DNA from: Nitrosomonas sp. Nm132
Lineage (GTDB): Bacteria > Pseudomonadota > Gammaproteobacteria > Burkholderiales > Nitrosomonadaceae
Length of the DNA: 64,000 nt
Reading direction: 5' to 3'
Assembly: GCF_900100485.1 (NCBI RefSeq)
Contig: NZ_FNDH01000004.1
Span: 1-64,000, forward strand
Positions within the stretch are counted from its first letter, which is position 1; each line of letters opens with the position of its first letter. The notes below the pieces were generated by a model. That model saw nothing but the letters and a program-made list of their open reading frames with translations, was not told the DNA's origin and did not search any database. Below are positions 61,738-64,000 of this stretch, in pieces. The translations under genes were made by a program, and so were the position numbers.

Positions 61738-62200
61738 AGCCTGGATGCTGTAGGCGCCTGCAGCACCCCGCGCCAGCGCTGATAAACTCGGAAGCCCATT
61801 GTACACTCCGCTACCCATATCAACGGCCAATCTTCATCCGGTTGGTTTTTTTCGCCGAGTACTACGTGGTCTGCCTGGATTCTCGCGAAATAACGATGCC
61901 AAGCCTGATTTCACTTCACCGACGATCTAAACAGCAAATCTTCTCTTTTAGATTTCTTCTTCGATCGGCGCATGCATGGTGCCGGGCATGCTCACTATCG
62001 CTGTGAGCGCTGTTGCCTTGCGCCACCTTGGCACGGTGCTTACCATTATGCTGATGTCGAACCAGATTGCTTATCGAATACGCACTTCAAAAACAGTCAC
62101 ATGCTAGTCGAGTCATGCATCAATCTGCGCGGAAAAGTGTCTAACCTTCGTAATAGGCTCGATCATTTTTAACCATCAAACGGACATATCATTAGCTCAA
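61738..62200. other. 463-bp gap after the SIR2 gene
   Basis: No gene is called. A near-perfect palindrome, GCTGTAGGCGCCTGCAGC (61747-61764), lies just after the SIR2 stop. A plus-strand frame at 61734-62006 contains FIRLVFFAEYYVVCLDSREI, which might be a gene fragment, but no family is recognised. Composition drifts back toward the native, AT-richer state here, marking the right edge of the accessory block. Confidence 0.45.
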
Positions 62201-63142
62201 ATGGCGCATCATCATACTCCTCAACAGGATCTTGCTGAAGGATTCTGGCATGGGCACGGCAATCATCGGCATCCTGAGCCAGATCGTAATGGGCGCGCTT
62301 TCGTTATTGCCATCGCCTTGAATATCACTTTTGTTGTGGTCGAGTTTGCTTACGGTTTTATCGCTAACTCTACGGCGCTGATGGCGGATGCGAGCCACAA
62401 TTTATCTGATGTGCTCGGACTGGCGCTTGCGGCTGGCGCATCCATTCTGGCGCGCAAAGCAGCGAATGAGCGCTATACCTATGGATTACGCAGCAGCTCG
62501 ATTCTGGCTGCCCTGATCAATGCCATGTTGCTGCTGGTCACGTGCGGGGCGCTCGGCTGGGAGGCGATACAACGCTTTTCCCACCCGCCTCTTGTCGCCG
62601 GTGTTACGGTTACCGTCGTTGCGCTTATTGGGGTGATCATCAACAGTTTTTCTGCCTGGCTGTTTTTCAAAGGCAGTCAAAGTGATCTGAATATCCGCGG
62701 TGCTTATCTGCATATGGCCGTTGACGCTGCTGTGTCAGTGGGCGTCGTGATGGCGGGGGTAGCGATCGTTTTTATAGACTGGAATTGGCTTGATCCCGCT
62801 GTCAGTCTGGTTATCGTCACCATCGTGATCATCGCTACCTGGGAATTTTTGCGCGATTCAGTGCGGCTTGCTTTGGATGCAGTCCCTCCTCATATCGAAG
62901 TCGCTGCAATTGATGCCTATTTACGCGAGCAACCTGGCGTCGCCGACATTCATGATCTGCATATCTGGGGACTCAGCACCACCGAAAGCGCTTTGACTGT
63001 TCACTTGGTGATGCCTGACGGTTACCCGGGCGATGCCTTTATGGAGGATATCAGGGAAACCCTCCATCTGCGCTTTTTAATTCATCACAGCACGATTCAG
63101 ATTGAGCAAGGGACGGTCAGCCATCTCTGCTCGCTGGAATAA
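62201..63142 (+). CDS. Cation diffusion facilitator (CzcD/ZitB-like) metal exporter
   Basis: Inner-membrane exporter of Zn2+ and similar divalent metals driven by proton exchange, 313 residues. A His-rich N terminus (MAHHHTPQQDLAEGFWHGHG) is followed by six membrane helices. The metal site is HxxxD in TM2 (ADASHNLSDV) and in TM5 (YLHMAVDAAVSV). The cytoplasmic C-terminal domain has DIHDLHIWGLSTTESALTVHLV. It stands alone; a metal-responsive regulator is not adjacent. Confidence 0.9.
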   Translation: MAHHHTPQQDLAEGFWHGHGNHRHPEPDRNGRAFVIAIALNITFVVVEFAYGFIANSTALMADASHNLSDVLGLALAAGASILARKAANERYTYGLRSSSILAALINAMLLLVTCGALGWEAIQRFSHPPLVAGVTVTVVALIGVIINSFSAWLFFKGSQSDLNIRGAYLHMAVDAAVSVGVVMAGVAIVFIDWNWLDPAVSLVIVTIVIIATWEFLRDSVRLALDAVPPHIEVAAIDAYLREQPGVADIHDLHIWGLSTTESALTVHLVMPDGYPGDAFMEDIRETLHLRFLIHHSTIQIEQGTVSHLCSLE

Positions 63143-63460
63143 TCGTGGGCGGGGTTGGCCGTGCTTGCTCAAGTGGGCGGAGTGCAGCGCCCAATGCTTG
63201 CTTCAGCTTCAGCTACGTGATACGGCATCGTCTGCACCGCATTTCGTTTTTTATGTTAAATCTCCCAAACCGGGAAAGGTATGTTCCGGCTGGGTTAATT
63301 CCGTTTCTGAATCAAACTTGACTTTGTCGACTTCTCCTTGCCGTATTATTTATACTGTCTGCTGCTCGCCTTCGCGTCATGTTTGATTTGGAAATGGAAT
63401 AAAATAGCATTTGTGCTTTCCGCTCGCTTTTTGTATTGCCTGCGGATGAATATCTTTGAC
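63143..63460. other. 318-bp gap before the inverted-repeat element
   Basis: No gene is seen between the CDF exporter and the repeat element. A frame at 63102-63386 lacks any motif. Confidence 0.4.
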
Positions 63461-63632
63461 CCTAGCCCGAATATTTCATAAATTCGCGTGATGATCACCC
63501 AGGATTTTGATTAATAGGGAAGTTTTGAGAAGGAGGGGTGTAGTGATTCATACACCTGACTGAGCAAAATCTTTCTTATTAATCAAAAGGCAAGTGAGGA
63601 CACGTGCCAATTTATGAAATATTCGGGCTAGG
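63461..63632. repeat. 172-bp MITE-like element with terminal inverted repeats
   Basis: The ends CCTAGCCCGAATATTTCATA (from 63461) and its reverse complement (ending at 63632) match over 24 bp and partly beyond (CGCGTG against GGCACGTG). Inside, TTTTGATTAATA near 63514 pairs with TATTAATCAAAA near 63579, so the whole unit can fold as one long hairpin. It contains no gene. The left 23 bp recur at 50830-50852. The end sequence also partly resembles the left end of the IS1380-family element at 14336 (CCC, AATATT, CA in register), hinting at a shared transposase. Confidence 0.75.
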
Positions 63633-63661
63633 TCAGTAAGCAATTAAATAAAGGAACTCAT

Positions 63662-64000
63662 ATGAAATTTCAGACCGATGATTTACGCATTATCGGCATG
63701 CACGAACTCACCCCACCGGTGGAATTGCATCGCGAATATCCTGTGACCGAGACCACGACCGAAACGGTTTACGCAGCACGGCAGGCCATTCACCGTATTT
63801 TGCATGGTGAAGAGGATCGCTTGCTGGCAGTGGTCGGCCCTTGCTCCATCCATGATGTGGATGCAGCGCTGGAATATGCAGCCCGCTTGAAGCATCTGCG
63901 CGAGGTTTTCAAGGAGCAGTTGCACATTGTGATGCGGGTGTACTTCGAAAAACCACGGACCACCATCGGCTGGAAAGGATTGATCAACGACCCTGATCTG
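63662..64000 (+). CDS. 3-deoxy-7-phosphoheptulonate (DAHP) synthase, class I (partial)
   Basis: First enzyme of the shikimate pathway, condensing PEP and erythrose-4-phosphate. The frame starts at ATG 63662, with AAGGA at 63651-63655, and runs off the right edge after 113 codons. It contains GPCSIHDVDAALEYAARL and VMRVYFEKPRTTIGWKGLINDP, diagnostic of the AroF/AroG/AroH family. Which isozyme it is, and its feedback specificity, cannot be told from this part. Confidence 0.93.
   Translation, partial: MKFQTDDLRIIGMHELTPPVELHREYPVTETTTETVYAARQAIHRILHGEEDRLLAVVGPCSIHDVDAALEYAARLKHLREVFKEQLHIVMRVYFEKPRTTIGWKGLINDPDL

Overview
The window looks like chromosomal DNA from a betaproteobacterium. Gene order and protein sequences fit a Nitrosomonas-like ammonia oxidiser, but the genus is inferred from general resemblance only and was not tested. 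It spans the replication-origin neighbourhood. The left half (0.3-28.5 kb) is almost entirely minus-strand housekeeping: queC-queE-cpoB-pal-tolB-tolA-tolR-tolQ-ybgC-ruvB-ruvA-ruvC-yebC (preQ0 synthesis, Tol-Pal envelope machine, Holliday-junction processing), glmS-glmU (UDP-GlcNAc), the full atpIBEFHAGDC ATP synthase operon, then gyrB-dnaN-dnaA. The right flank (48.2-52.3 kb) carries the plus-strand rpmH-rnpA-yidD-yidC-mnmE block.

In many proteobacteria dnaA and rpmH are close divergent neighbours. Here about 19.7 kb of surface-glycan and secretion genes lies between them: a Wzt-like ABC ATPase without its permease, a methyltransferase-acetyltransferase fusion, glycosyltransferases, a PIG-L deacetylase, a HAD protein, a nucleotide-sugar-epimerase-like protein, and a complete type I secretion trio (PrtD/HlyD/TolC-like) with no obvious substrate gene. 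DnaA boxes occur on both sides of dnaA. The most striking are two boxes inside a perfect 18-bp inverted repeat between dnaA and dnaN.

From about 53.85 to 61.74 kb the base composition becomes visibly GC-rich. This accessory block contains a MgtA-type P-type ATPase, an amputated type I restriction subunit (hsdR) and, 38 bp downstream, an intact 1258-residue protein with an N-terminal SIR2 domain. This is the best candidate for a defence system. The hsdR remnant has its nuclease domain and Walker A, then jumps directly to the TATP motif, so an internal deletion has disabled it while the SIR2 gene stays intact. Beyond it are a cation-diffusion-facilitator gene, a 172-bp inverted-repeat element and the start of a DAHP synthase gene.

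Mobile and repeat DNA: an IS5-like element end at the left edge, a complete IS1380-family element next to a diverged second copy of the glmU 5' end, a 108-bp inverted-repeat element with a REP-like core that holds the apparent start of the HAD gene, and a 172-bp MITE-like element whose terminal 23 bp recurs downstream of yidC. ruvC appears to use an ATT start codon, because no conventional start would keep its catalytic Asp7.
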